Shown here piece by piece: positions 7,423-16,000 of a stretch of DNA of 20,003 bases; positions within the stretch are counted from its first letter, which is position 1; each line of letters starts with the position of its first letter. Where the stretch lies: positions 1 to 20,003 of the forward strand of contig JBMYQA010000094.1 of NCBI GenBank assembly GCA_049600855.1, read 5' to 3'. Source of the DNA: JBMYQA01 sp049600855. GTDB taxonomy: Bacteria; Bacteroidota; Bacteroidia; Cytophagales; Flammeovirgaceae. The position numbers were made by a program, and so were the translations under genes. The notes below the pieces were generated by a model. The model made no database searches and was not told the DNA's origin. It was given only the letters and a program-made list of their open reading frames with translations.

Positions 7423-9213
7423 TTGATCACTAAAAACCGATTTGACCGCATTGTAAGTGCCTTTTTGAAATGGCGCATACGCCATATTGACGACCAACAA
7501 TTCTTAATCATACTGAGCATTGCGCTAGGAGTAGAAACGGGCTTCGTTGTGGTTGTCTTAAAATCTACTGTTCATTTCATTAAAGCATCTTTAGAAGGAG
7601 ATTTTCTCTCTGCCGTTGTCCACTATTTTCATTTCTTACTTCCTATGCTCGGTATTATCCTCACCGTGCTCATTGTCAATAGACTAAAAAAGGGACGTAT
7701 GGATAAGGGAGTACCCTCTATTCTTTATGCAATTGGCCGCAACTCGTCTAAGATCAGCGGTCGGAATATGTGGCTACAACCTTTAGCAAGTGCATTTACA
7801 GTAGGTTTTGGTGGCTCAGTTGGATTGGAAGCCCCGGTAGCTTTGACAGGTGCCTCTTGGGGTTCCTACTATGGACGGGTTTTCCATATGAATAGGCAAC
7901 AAACTACCTTGCTATTGGGCTGTGGAGCATCTGCTGGCATTGCGGCTATTTTTAATGCGCCCGTAGCTGGTGTACTATTTGCACTGGAAGTCATACTTCC
8001 TAATATTAGCATTACCTTCTTAATACCCTTACTAATTGCTTCTGTATCAGGCATGTTAACTTCCAAATTATTAATGGGAGATCAAGTCCTGTTCCACTTT
8101 ACTTTAGTGCGGCAAATTGAAAATTCAGATTATCTATTTTATGGTCTGTTAGGAGTGGTATCTGGCTTAATGGCTGTTTATTTCATTCGAGTGGTAGGCC
8201 GTGTAGAGGCTAAATTGAGATCCATCGATCACCTGTATAAGCGCATCATTACTGGCGCAGTTGTGTTGGGTGTATTGATTTTAGTACTACCTACCCTTTA
8301 TGGGGAGGGGTATTGGGCACTAAGTTATGCCATTCAAGGGGATGCCGATCGGATTTTAGAAACCAGTATTTGGGGGAAGTTACCCTATTCCCAGTGGTTG
8401 ATGTTGGGTTTTCTATTTGTTTCGATGATGCTAAAAGCCGTGGCTACAGGAATTACCCGTGCTGCAGGTGGAATAGGAGGGATTTTCGCACCAGCCATGT
8501 TCACAGGAGGAGTGGCTGGGTTTCTATTTGCCCGATTACTCAACTTGGTAGAACCCAGTTTAGATTTGTCGGAAGCGAATTTTACCTTGGTTGGCATGGC
8601 AGGTGTGAGTTGTGGCATCTTGCATTCCCCATTAACGAAAATATTCTTAATCGCAGAAATCACAAATGGCTATCAGCTGTTTGTCCCACTCATGCTCACC
8701 GCAGCCATTGGCTTTGCCATTAAACTTTACTTTGAACCGCACTCTTTCTACACAAAATCATTAATCGAACAAGGCGATTACATTGTTCACGATCATGACC
8801 GATCGGTATTGCATCACATTCGGATGACGGGGTTAATTGAAAAGGATTTTGTGGTAGTGAAAGAAGATGCCTTTTTGAAAGATTTAGTAGAAGCGATTGC
8901 AGAATCCAATCGAAATATCTTTCCCGTTGTAGATGATGAACAACGCTTAAAAGGAATCATCTTATTGAATGATGTGCGAAAGCTGATTTTTAAGCCAGAG
9001 TTATACGAAACCGAACAGGTGCGCTATTTAATGAAAAAGCCACCTACCGTTATTGATTTGCATGAAGAAATGGAAGAGGTCATGGATAAATTTGAAAAAA
9101 CAAATGCTTGGAACCTTCCCGTAGTTACCAATGGACAATACATCGGTTTTATGTCCAAATCAAAAATTTTGTCTAAGTATAGAATTGAATTAAGAAAACA
9201 AACGCAACGTTGA
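7423..9213 (+). CDS. ClC family anion channel/transporter with CBS pair
   Basis: This 596-residue protein is a ClC membrane protein (about residues 25-440) followed by two cytoplasmic CBS domains (about 470-585), which usually bind adenine nucleotides. The gating glutamate is Glu136 in GSVGLEAP, the equivalent of Glu148 in E. coli ClC-ec1. The GGIFAPAMFTGG stretch at 352-363 matches the third anion-pathway motif, and Tyr443 likely matches Tyr445. Two key positions differ: the motif I serine is replaced by Lys95 (DKGVP), and the internal proton glutamate (Glu203 in ClC-ec1) aligns with Val190 (FALEV), as in eukaryotic chloride channels. This favours a passive anion channel over a proton antiporter, by inference. 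Only TTG at 7423 can serve as the start: a stop lies at 7414 and the next ATG is about codon 75, inside the first helices. Transcription is probably independent of the DUF1338 gene. Confidence 0.93.
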   Translation: MITKNRFDRIVSAFLKWRIRHIDDQQFLIILSIALGVETGFVVVVLKSTVHFIKASLEGDFLSAVVHYFHFLLPMLGIILTVLIVNRLKKGRMDKGVPSILYAIGRNSSKISGRNMWLQPLASAFTVGFGGSVGLEAPVALTGASWGSYYGRVFHMNRQQTTLLLGCGASAGIAAIFNAPVAGVLFALEVILPNISITFLIPLLIASVSGMLTSKLLMGDQVLFHFTLVRQIENSDYLFYGLLGVVSGLMAVYFIRVVGRVEAKLRSIDHLYKRIITGAVVLGVLILVLPTLYGEGYWALSYAIQGDADRILETSIWGKLPYSQWLMLGFLFVSMMLKAVATGITRAAGGIGGIFAPAMFTGGVAGFLFARLLNLVEPSLDLSEANFTLVGMAGVSCGILHSPLTKIFLIAEITNGYQLFVPLMLTAAIGFAIKLYFEPHSFYTKSLIEQGDYIVHDHDRSVLHHIRMTGLIEKDFVVVKEDAFLKDLVEAIAESNRNIFPVVDDEQRLKGIILLNDVRKLIFKPELYETEQVRYLMKKPPTVIDLHEEMEEVMDKFEKTNAWNLPVVTNGQYIGFMSKSKILSKYRIELRKQTQR

Positions 9214-9287
9214 AAGTAAGTACAACCCTTATCTAAAATCTATCCTCGAAAAAAAAAGGCATTCGTATGAAAACGGAGGAATACTAC

Positions 9288-9295
9288 TAACTTTG
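9288..9295 (+). promoter_or_regulatory. -7 promoter box for the DUF1573 gene
   Basis: TAACTTTG is an exact match to the Bacteroidota TAnnTTTG -7 consensus. It lies 26 bp before the ATG at 9322, giving an expected leader of about 20 nt. The -33 region has no good TTTG. The box overlaps the in-frame GTG at 9295, which argues against that codon as the translation start. A GGAGGA at 9275-9280 is Shine-Dalgarno-like but too far from the ATG to use. Confidence 0.5.
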
Positions 9296-9321
9296 TGCTT
9301 CCATTAGAAAAACAAATACCC

Positions 9322-10395
9322 ATGACGCGTATTTTATTATTGTTTGTTGGCTTATTTTTTATTACAACCACTTATGCCCAATTTACCAATGTATCTATTA
9401 CAAAGGATAGCGTGTACTTAGGGCGATTATCTTATCAAAATACCATTACACACAGCTTCCAATTTGTGGTAAAAAATGGTAGGCAGGCTCAGGTAAAAGA
9501 GGTTAAAGCAGATTGCGCTTGTTCTATATTGAGTTATCCTGAATACGTGTTGCGTTCAGGACAAGAAGGGAATGTAAATGTAGAATTTGACCCCTATAAA
9601 CCAGGGCCGTTCGAAAAGCGATTTTATGTAAGTTGGGAAGGCAGTTCGAAAGTGGATGAATTGATACTGAAAGGATATATTGAACCGACGAGTATACCCG
9701 CAGAGCAAAGTTTTTCAGAGAAGTGGGGGAACTTAAGGCTTAAGCGTAAGATCATTACCTTTGGAAATGTACCCAATCAAGATGTGGTAAAACGAAGAGT
9801 GGAAGTTTATAATCCAAGCTCTTCAACCATTACATTTAAAGATACCGTGACCACACCAAAATACATGGAGGTGGTATGGGAAGAGAATGAATTGAAACCT
9901 CAGGGGAAACTGGCTTTTGATATTTACCTAAATCCTAAACTGAAAAATGATTTCGGTTTTTCTTTAGATAATCTGGTATTTTACACCAATCACCCCGTTT
10001 TTTCTTCATTAAGCTTGGATGTTTCTTCCATTGTGTATGCAGGAAAAGAGCGTACAATGTCTAAAGAAATTCCAAAACAACCTAAAATTTGGGTCGGTAC
10101 AGATACGTTAAGTCTGGGGAAGATTTTTTCTAACAATAGTTTTGTCGTTAGCTTTATTGTATACAACAAAGGGAAAGATGTATTGAAGATTGATCGCGTG
10201 GTACCAGATGTAAACTGCGAAATTATTTCAATAGATAAGAAAGAGTTAAAAGCGGAAGAATACACATATATTAAAGTAAAAGTGTCTGAATTGTTTAAAC
10301 AGGCTGGTATGCAGTATCGAACAGTACGCGTATTAAGTAACGATCCTCAGGCAAATGAGAAGGTGCTTACCATTCAGGCCGATGTGATAAAGTAA
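9322..10395 (+). CDS. Secreted DUF1573 domain protein
   Basis: The 357-residue product starts with a clear signal peptide (MTRILLLFVGLFFITTTYAQ), so it acts in the periplasm or outside the cell. Residues about 27-120 form a DUF1573 domain of the ASPM/SPD-2/hydin Ig-like type, with the family's paired cysteines at Cys65 and Cys67 (DCACS). A second beta-rich segment spans about 130-250 and a third DUF1573-like domain about 258-357. These domains are common in Bacteroidota surface proteins; their ligands are unknown. An in-frame GTG at 9295 would add nine residues ahead of the signal peptide, but the ATG at 9322 begins a textbook signal peptide and the GTG overlaps the -7 box. There is no T9SS sorting domain and no lipobox. 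It lies 108 bp after the ClC gene and 62 bp before the PAP2 gene. Confidence 0.88.
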   Translation: MTRILLLFVGLFFITTTYAQFTNVSITKDSVYLGRLSYQNTITHSFQFVVKNGRQAQVKEVKADCACSILSYPEYVLRSGQEGNVNVEFDPYKPGPFEKRFYVSWEGSSKVDELILKGYIEPTSIPAEQSFSEKWGNLRLKRKIITFGNVPNQDVVKRRVEVYNPSSSTITFKDTVTTPKYMEVVWEENELKPQGKLAFDIYLNPKLKNDFGFSLDNLVFYTNHPVFSSLSLDVSSIVYAGKERTMSKEIPKQPKIWVGTDTLSLGKIFSNNSFVVSFIVYNKGKDVLKIDRVVPDVNCEIISIDKKELKAEEYTYIKVKVSELFKQAGMQYRTVRVLSNDPQANEKVLTIQADVIK

Positions 10396-10457
10396 GGTGT
10401 TGGAAATCTTTTTAACCACAATACAACACATGTGAATCAAAATTTTGGCTAGTTGTT

Positions 10458-11024
10458 ATGCTTGAAACATTAAAAGAATTAGATACTCAATTATTTCTGT
10501 ATTTGAATCACAAACACAGCGTGGGTTGGGATATCTTTATGGAATTCTGTACCGATAAGAAAGCTTGGATACCACTTTACGCGGTGATTCTTATTGTATT
10601 GTTTAGGCATTTCAAAGTGAGAGTTATTTTTGTGCTGATTGCTATTGGCGCAACCATTGCCTGCGCCGATTTATTTGCTTCAGGTTTTTGTAAGCCGTTT
10701 TTTGAACGATTAAGACCTTGCCATGAACCTGAGTTGGAAGGCTTAGTCCACATCTTAGCGAGAGGCTGCGGGGGCAGTTTTGGCTTTATTTCCTCCCATG
10801 CCGCAAATACCTTTGGTTTAGCAACGATACTGGTATTGCTGACTAAAAAACAATATACCTACGTTTGGCTATTTTACCTTTGGGCAGCTATCGTTTCCTA
10901 CAGCCGAATTTACATTGGCGTACATTATCCAAGTGATATTATTGTTGGCGCATTATCTGGTATAATGTGGGCGTATATCGTTTTCGCCTTTTACAAAAAG
11001 TTGATTCCTAGTCATTTGCGTTAA
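10458..11024 (+). CDS. PAP2 superfamily phosphatase
   Basis: The 188-residue membrane protein carries the three phosphatidic acid phosphatase motifs: KPFFERLRP (KX6RP) at 79-87, SSH at 112-114, and SRIYIGVHYPSD (SRX5HX3D) at 149-160, with His114 and His156 as the catalytic pair. Five to six hydrophobic segments place the active site at the periplasmic face. Such enzymes dephosphorylate undecaprenyl pyrophosphate (BacA-independent recycling of the cell-wall lipid carrier), phosphatidylglycerophosphate or other lipid phosphates; the sequence alone does not choose among them. Four cysteines near residues 68-104 lie around the first motif. The gene's last 4 bases overlap the end of the convergent DUF4230 gene. 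No good promoter box precedes it, so read-through from the DUF1573 gene is likely. Confidence 0.93.
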   Translation: MLETLKELDTQLFLYLNHKHSVGWDIFMEFCTDKKAWIPLYAVILIVLFRHFKVRVIFVLIAIGATIACADLFASGFCKPFFERLRPCHEPELEGLVHILARGCGGSFGFISSHAANTFGLATILVLLTKKQYTYVWLFYLWAAIVSYSRIYIGVHYPSDIIVGALSGIMWAYIVFAFYKKLIPSHLR

Positions 11025-11674
11025 TCAAGCTCCCGAATGGTGCTGTCATCATCAATTTCTCGGTAATGCAGTATAATTTCTTTATCCGTTAAACTCTTTA
11101 ATAAGGGTTTAAGCATCGTTTCCGCATTTTGCTTGGTTTGCTCCAAAATATTGGAAGCTAGCGCCATCCGCTCCACCGATTTCTCAGCCTTCTTTAAAGC
11201 CGCATCGGTAATGGCCGTTTTATCACGATCGAAAAGCTGACCAATATGGGCGGTGATGTCAATGATTTTGGTGTTTTGATGATCGATTTTGTAATAGCAA
11301 AGTTCAGGTTCTGGCATAGTAATGATGAGCGAATCTCCTAAGGTTTGGATGTCTTCTTTGTGAATTTTAGTAAAATCAATACACCCGACTGCTTCACCTG
11401 AAATAACTACTAAAATTTTCGCATCAGGTAATAAAATATCTTTCCGTTTTTTAGTGTATTCAATTGCATCTTTGATTTGGTATTTTACTAATTCAATCTT
11501 TCCAATAGCTTCAATGCGTTCTAAAATGGGTTTTTCATGAATACGCTTTTCCACCACTTCAATGGGTTGCTCATCGGTATTCAGGTATTTGTCTTGATAC
11601 ATGGTAAAGGCGATAAACCCAAGCAAACCAAGGACAAGGAGCGCAAATGTATATTTCAAGGAATTTCCGAGCAT
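11021..11674 (-). CDS. DUF4230 membrane-anchored protein
   Basis: The 217-residue protein fits the DUF4230 family, of unknown function. A single N-terminal membrane segment (about residues 7-26) anchors it, followed by a mostly alpha/beta soluble region that should face the periplasm. Central features are the stretch KILVVISGEAVGCIDFTKI (about 85-103), which sets the family's strand-rich core, and a helical segment about 165-200. It ends in a tail-to-tail 4-bp overlap with the PAP2 gene. Upstream, the mutase gene and its terminator hairpin end only 27 nt before the ATG, with no recognisable -7 box in that gap, so expression may rely on terminator read-through or on a promoter overlapping the terminator. 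Confidence 0.8.
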   Translation of the reverse strand: MLGNSLKYTFALLVLGLLGFIAFTMYQDKYLNTDEQPIEVVEKRIHEKPILERIEAIGKIELVKYQIKDAIEYTKKRKDILLPDAKILVVISGEAVGCIDFTKIHKEDIQTLGDSLIITMPEPELCYYKIDHQNTKIIDITAHIGQLFDRDKTAITDAALKKAEKSVERMALASNILEQTKQNAETMLKPLLKSLTDKEIILHYREIDDDSTIRELD

Positions 11675-11700
11675 GATATTATTTGTGATACTGAATTACT

Positions 11701-11759
11701 AAAATAAAAAAATCGAGCAATCTACCTAACATTTTATGGAGAACGGTAGATTGCTCGAT
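11701..11759 (-). terminator. Rho-independent terminator after the mutase gene
   Basis: On the minus strand, 17 nt after the mutase stop, the 15-bp perfect inverted repeat ATCGAGCAATCTACC / GGTAGATTGCTCGAT (arms 11745-11759 and 11712-11726, 18-nt loop) is followed by a T tract (11711-11701, one A interrupting). This is a textbook intrinsic terminator for the mutase transcript. Confidence 0.88.
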
Positions 11760-11776
11760 GCAGTAGTTTGAAGTGA

Positions 11777-12928
11777 TTAAAGCTGTTGTTGAAAGCTTTT
11801 CCAAGCTTTTTCAGCCAATTGATGCGTCAGGTGTTCAATGTAATAAGAACCCGCTGCTGGATCAGCTACTTTGTTAAAATAGGCTTCTTCTCGCAATATA
11901 TTTGAAATATTTCGCGCAATCCTTTTTGAAAAATCATCTGTTTTTGCAATTCCTTCATTGTGCGGGGGAATGCTCAACGAGTTACAACCTCCAATAATGG
12001 CTGACATGGCTTGGGTAGTGTTACTCAGCATATTCCACTCAGGGTGTTGTTGGGTCTCTTCATTGATGGTAATACTACAGGTGGCATGGATATGAAATAA
12101 GTTAGGATGAGAGATGGCTACACCATACTCTTCCGCAATGCCACAAATTAGCATGCGGAGTGCCCTTAAGCCTGCAATTTCAAAAAAATAATTATTAGAA
12201 AGTGAATAGACCAATTCCAATTTAGATAAAACTTCATCCGCTGGAATAGATGCCTCGATAAACTGATCGGTGAGTTTAACCGTATTTGCGAGCAATGAAG
12301 CTATTTTATCAACTATTGAATGAGCGGCTTCGTGTGCTACCACTACACTTCTAAAGTTAGGATAAATCTTACTGCCTTTAATCAAGCTAACATGTTCTTG
12401 TATGCTACTTTGATTGACACGAATGGATCCTTTTAAGTCTTCAGGAGTAAAACCTCTAGCTTCCAAATATTTTTCTAAGCGTTGAAAAAATGAAAAGTGG
12501 TTTTCCTGAAGTCGAAAAGAGATTTCGCAGTAAGGAAATAACACTTCATGTAATAGCTTGTTAAAGTCAGTAGCTTGTTGAACGGCAGAAATATCTAATT
12601 CTACGGCATCGGCTCCTTGGTTTAAGGCATGAAGTAATTCTTTATTTGCCGAATTGTCATCTTCTATCTGAATGACTTGGCGAAATTGCCAGTTGCGCGC
12701 ATCTAAATGATTTTCTTCCTTGTTGAATGTGCTGTTATGATACGACTTCAAGTAATCTAATTGTTCAAGATCTTCAACCGTATAGAAAGGCATTACATGA
12801 AAGCCTTCTGAAGTGTTCCAAACTAACTTTTCGTCAAAATCAGCTCCTTTTAAGTCAGTAGTGGCTTTTTCAATCCACTTTTGTTTAGATAGCTTAGGGA
12901 ATTCACCAAATAGATTTTTATCACTCAT
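11777..12928 (-). CDS. mutA: Methylmalonyl-CoA mutase small subunit (short form)
   Basis: The 383-residue product matches the non-catalytic small subunit of methylmalonyl-CoA mutase, which pairs with the B12-dependent large subunit to interconvert succinyl-CoA and (R)-methylmalonyl-CoA. Recognisable family segments are LFGEFP near the start, DLKGADF at 25-31, NNYFFEIAGLRALRML in the barrel, TQAMSAIIGGCNSL, and the C-terminal DPAAGSYYIEHL at about 356-367. The protein stops about 17 residues later, just after LAEKAW, where the small subunits I recall run on through a further ~70 residues or a degenerate B12-binding domain. Neither of the other minus-strand frames resumes the missing part. The gene has its own promoter (12969-12998) and terminator (11701-11759), and the large-subunit gene, normally directly downstream, is absent from the window. 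The ATG at 12928 fits the usual N-terminus. Confidence 0.87.
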   Translation of the reverse strand: MSDKNLFGEFPKLSKQKWIEKATTDLKGADFDEKLVWNTSEGFHVMPFYTVEDLEQLDYLKSYHNSTFNKEENHLDARNWQFRQVIQIEDDNSANKELLHALNQGADAVELDISAVQQATDFNKLLHEVLFPYCEISFRLQENHFSFFQRLEKYLEARGFTPEDLKGSIRVNQSSIQEHVSLIKGSKIYPNFRSVVVAHEAAHSIVDKIASLLANTVKLTDQFIEASIPADEVLSKLELVYSLSNNYFFEIAGLRALRMLICGIAEEYGVAISHPNLFHIHATCSITINEETQQHPEWNMLSNTTQAMSAIIGGCNSLSIPPHNEGIAKTDDFSKRIARNISNILREEAYFNKVADPAAGSYYIEHLTHQLAEKAWKSFQQQL

Positions 12929-12968
12929 AGATTTATTGGCTAGAGGTAAGTATAGTCTAAGTCACTCA

Positions 12969-12998
12969 CAAATTTAGCAGCTTTTCTCTGCTTGTAAA
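12969..12998 (-). promoter_or_regulatory. Promoter for the mutase small-subunit gene
   Basis: On the minus strand TAAATTTG (12976-12969) is an exact TAnnTTTG -7 box. TTTA (12998-12995), one mismatch from TTTG, stands 18 bp upstream as a -33 element. The ATG at 12928 would have a leader of about 35 nt. The site lies between the terminator of the giant gene and the mutase gene, as expected for an independent unit. Confidence 0.5.
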
Positions 12999-13037
12999 TG
13001 ACTTCTATAATAAATTTAATGACCATGATCATATGGA

Positions 13038-13070
13038 ATAAAAAAAGAGGCTACCCAACTGGATAGCCTC
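13038..13070 (-). terminator. Rho-independent terminator after the giant surface-protein gene
   Basis: On the minus strand, 23 nt after the giant gene's stop, GAGGCTA (13070-13064) pairs with TAGCCTC (13053-13047); after one C-A mismatch two more G-C pairs close a 4-nt loop. A run of T with one A (13046-13038) follows. Stem, loop and T tract are in the right order for an intrinsic terminator. Confidence 0.85.
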
Positions 13071-13093
13071 CACTTATGATGGAGCAGATTAGC

Positions 13094-16000
13094 TTACCTA
13101 ATTACTACTCTTGATGTTCTTGTATCAGTATCATTAGCCATTTGAACAATGTAAACACCTGTTCCAAATCTGCTCAAGTCTACTGAAACATTCGTTTCAC
13201 CAGATACTTTACCACGGTAGATTTCCACGCCCAATGTATTGTGAATGGTCAATGTGGCTTCTTTCATGTATCCTAAGTTGCTTGCAACAGTAATTTTACC
13301 GCTAGAAGGGTTAGGGAATACATTGAATTTCACTTCAGCAGCTTCGAAATCTTCAGGAGCATCATTAGGCGCTCGGTTAAAGAAGTTCAAATCAAGGTCG
13401 AAGCCAGTATCGTTCGACTTCGCATTCACTAAGGCACCTCTGCCTTCACCTGTGATTGCACCCACTACTTCATCAGGACAAATGATCAATCCGTCTACAT
13501 CATAACCATCTGCATTGCCTCCAAATCGTGCATAATCTGTGCAGTCTAAGATTTTAACGTATTTCACGTATTCTAACTGGCCACTTTCAACTGCAGGGCC
13601 GATATCGATGAATGAAGTACGACATACCGTAGAAGGTGTTAATAATACCCAAGGGTCTTCAGGTTTTTCTTTACCGTAAACTAAGGCTAATTCAGGATAG
13701 TTACCCGTTTGATCAGGACCACAGTTGGTATTCATACGACCGTAACTTGTTTCTACCACAATGAAGTCGGCGTAAGAAATTCCATCGCCATAGGCATCTT
13801 CGATAGAGTTTGAATGACCCACTGCCACACCATTTTTGTTGTGATTGTATACCGGGCTTGCCAACTCTAATTCGATGTATCCTCTAAATCCAAGCGAAAC
13901 GAAGTTCAAGTTATTACTTTCTTGCGGAGCACCAAGTGCATTATTTGCATTGCTTCTGTTACTAGGAACTGCATCGCCATCTTGCTGTGTACCTTGGTTG
14001 AAGTTCACCACACTTACGGCGTAACCATCACATGGTTCAACGTAATCGAGGCAAGCAGAGGTCATATCGCCCCAACCGCTTTGCTGAACAGGACCTTGGA
14101 ATTGCAAGAACTGGAAGTTGTCAGGATTGTCCATATCAACTACATACATGCCAGTAGCATTTTTCACCGAATAGATTAATGTTCTTGCGTCAGGCATGAC
14201 AGCCATACCCGTGATTTTACCTCTACAAGCATGACCAAATTGCTTAGCAACTAAGTGACCTTGCAAGCCTGATACGGTGAAGATGGCTGCACCATGTGCA
14301 TGCGTACCGATGTAGAATGATCCATCTTGATCAAACGCGATGTCAGCACCAGCAATGTTCATGGTCTGACCAGTCTCTTGGATAGTGATGGTACCATAAC
14401 TCACCTCAGTGCCAGGGCTCATTGGATCATCCATCACAAAGATCTCATCGGAACTTGTAGAAGAGAAGTAAAGCTGCCCTTGAGGATTAAATGCTGCTTG
14501 AACAATCCCTCCAGGGATATTCAATTGACCTACAGGCTTAAAGACATGCGTTTGCGTATCAAAATAACCGTAGTCATGAATAGGCCCTCTACTTTCGAAA
14601 ACGAATAGTTTAGTACCGTCAATGTTTAAGGCAATGTGTGCATCACTGTAAGGAGATGGAACATATTCTTTCACCCTTACTTTACCTTGGTTTTGCTTAG
14701 GCTTTGTGAAGTAAATTTTATCTTTTGCATTGTCAATGTAGTAGATGCTACAAGCACTTACATCATCACACTGAGGACTCAAGTTCAAGTTGAAGTCACC
14801 TTGTTTCCAATCGCCGCCATTTAAGCTGTAGAAGAACCAAGCAGAAGCGCCAAATTCAATGTTCTTACCATTTGCGCCTTTACCAATTTGTAAACCGTAT
14901 TTTCCATCAGCAGGCATGGTAGACATTCTGATGTAGCCATCTCCGTCAACTTCTTTCATAAATGCACCTTCACCCATTAAGAAGAGTGCCCAAGTGTCTA
15001 CATCAACACCGCCATCATTAGGATCGTAAGCATTCGCTCTCAACTCTTTCTTAGGTCTGGTTAGGTCATTTTTCGCTTCGAATGGCGCATATACCTCCCA
15101 AGTACTTCCTGTTAAGTTGCCTGAGTGGAAAGTTGCTCTACCCGTAATGTAAGCGCGTTCCCCATTGCTATTGTAAACTAAGTAAGCGCCGTCTTCAAAA
15201 GTTAATCGACCTAAGCCAAATAAAGCAATGCTATGATTACTGTTTCCTGAGTGATAAGCATCAGAAACGGCATTGCTTAAGTCATGCGTCCAGTTGCCGT
15301 TATCACAGCTCTCAGGATCAGGATTTACTGAACAAGGGCCGGTAATGAATAGGGCAGAAGCACTTTGAGTAGCACCAAACGTGATGGTGAATTCTGTAAT
15401 TGACTTATGCGTATGGAAGAAGGTGTAATTACCAGAGTTTGCATTGCCATCAGCATCTCTACCTTTGCCCGCAGCAGGTAATCGCACAAATCGGTTATTA
15501 TGCGCGAGTTGGACAAATACAGGGAAATCGTTGCTATTGCTGACTCTCCATCTGTTTTTGTTCTTTTTATTAGCACAAACATTTTCTACAGTGATGCTAC
15601 CTTCAGGAACAGGGCAGAACGTTGTATCTGCTTCTGCAGTAACTTCCTGATCAAGTGCGTAATATACCGTGAGTATATTTCCTTGGTTTGCGTTAGTAGT
15701 TATGAAGGTATAATCACCTGAGTTTGCATTACCGTCAGCATCTCTACCTTTTCCAGCTCTAGGAATAAACTTCGTATACTTCTGACTGCCATCAACAGTA
15801 TATTGGATGCGGAAGTGGCGATCAGTGGAGTTGGTAATTCTCCAACGATTTTTGCGAGGATGTTCCTTACATAACGCTTCTACATCAATGTCTACATCAG
15901 GACAAGTAGGAGCCAAGTCTAAGTTGAAATCACCTTGGCGGTAGCTTTGTCCATTATAGCTGTAGTCGAACCAGAAAGAAGCACCTAAGTTAATATTCTT

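Noticed and set aside
9295..9321. GTG at 9295 as start of the DUF1573 gene
   Set aside because: It overlaps an exact -7 promoter box and adds nine residues before a complete signal peptide that begins at ATG 9322.
11700..11790. Frameshift explaining the short mutase small subunit
   Set aside because: The other minus-strand frames downstream of 11777 do not continue the family sequence, and a terminator follows at once.
15325..15582. Open frames on either strand inside the giant gene (for example 15325-15582, 17697-17966, 18717-19004)
   Set aside because: They lie inside a gene whose repeats are clearly protein-coding, recur only as the repeats recur, and encode no recognisable domain.
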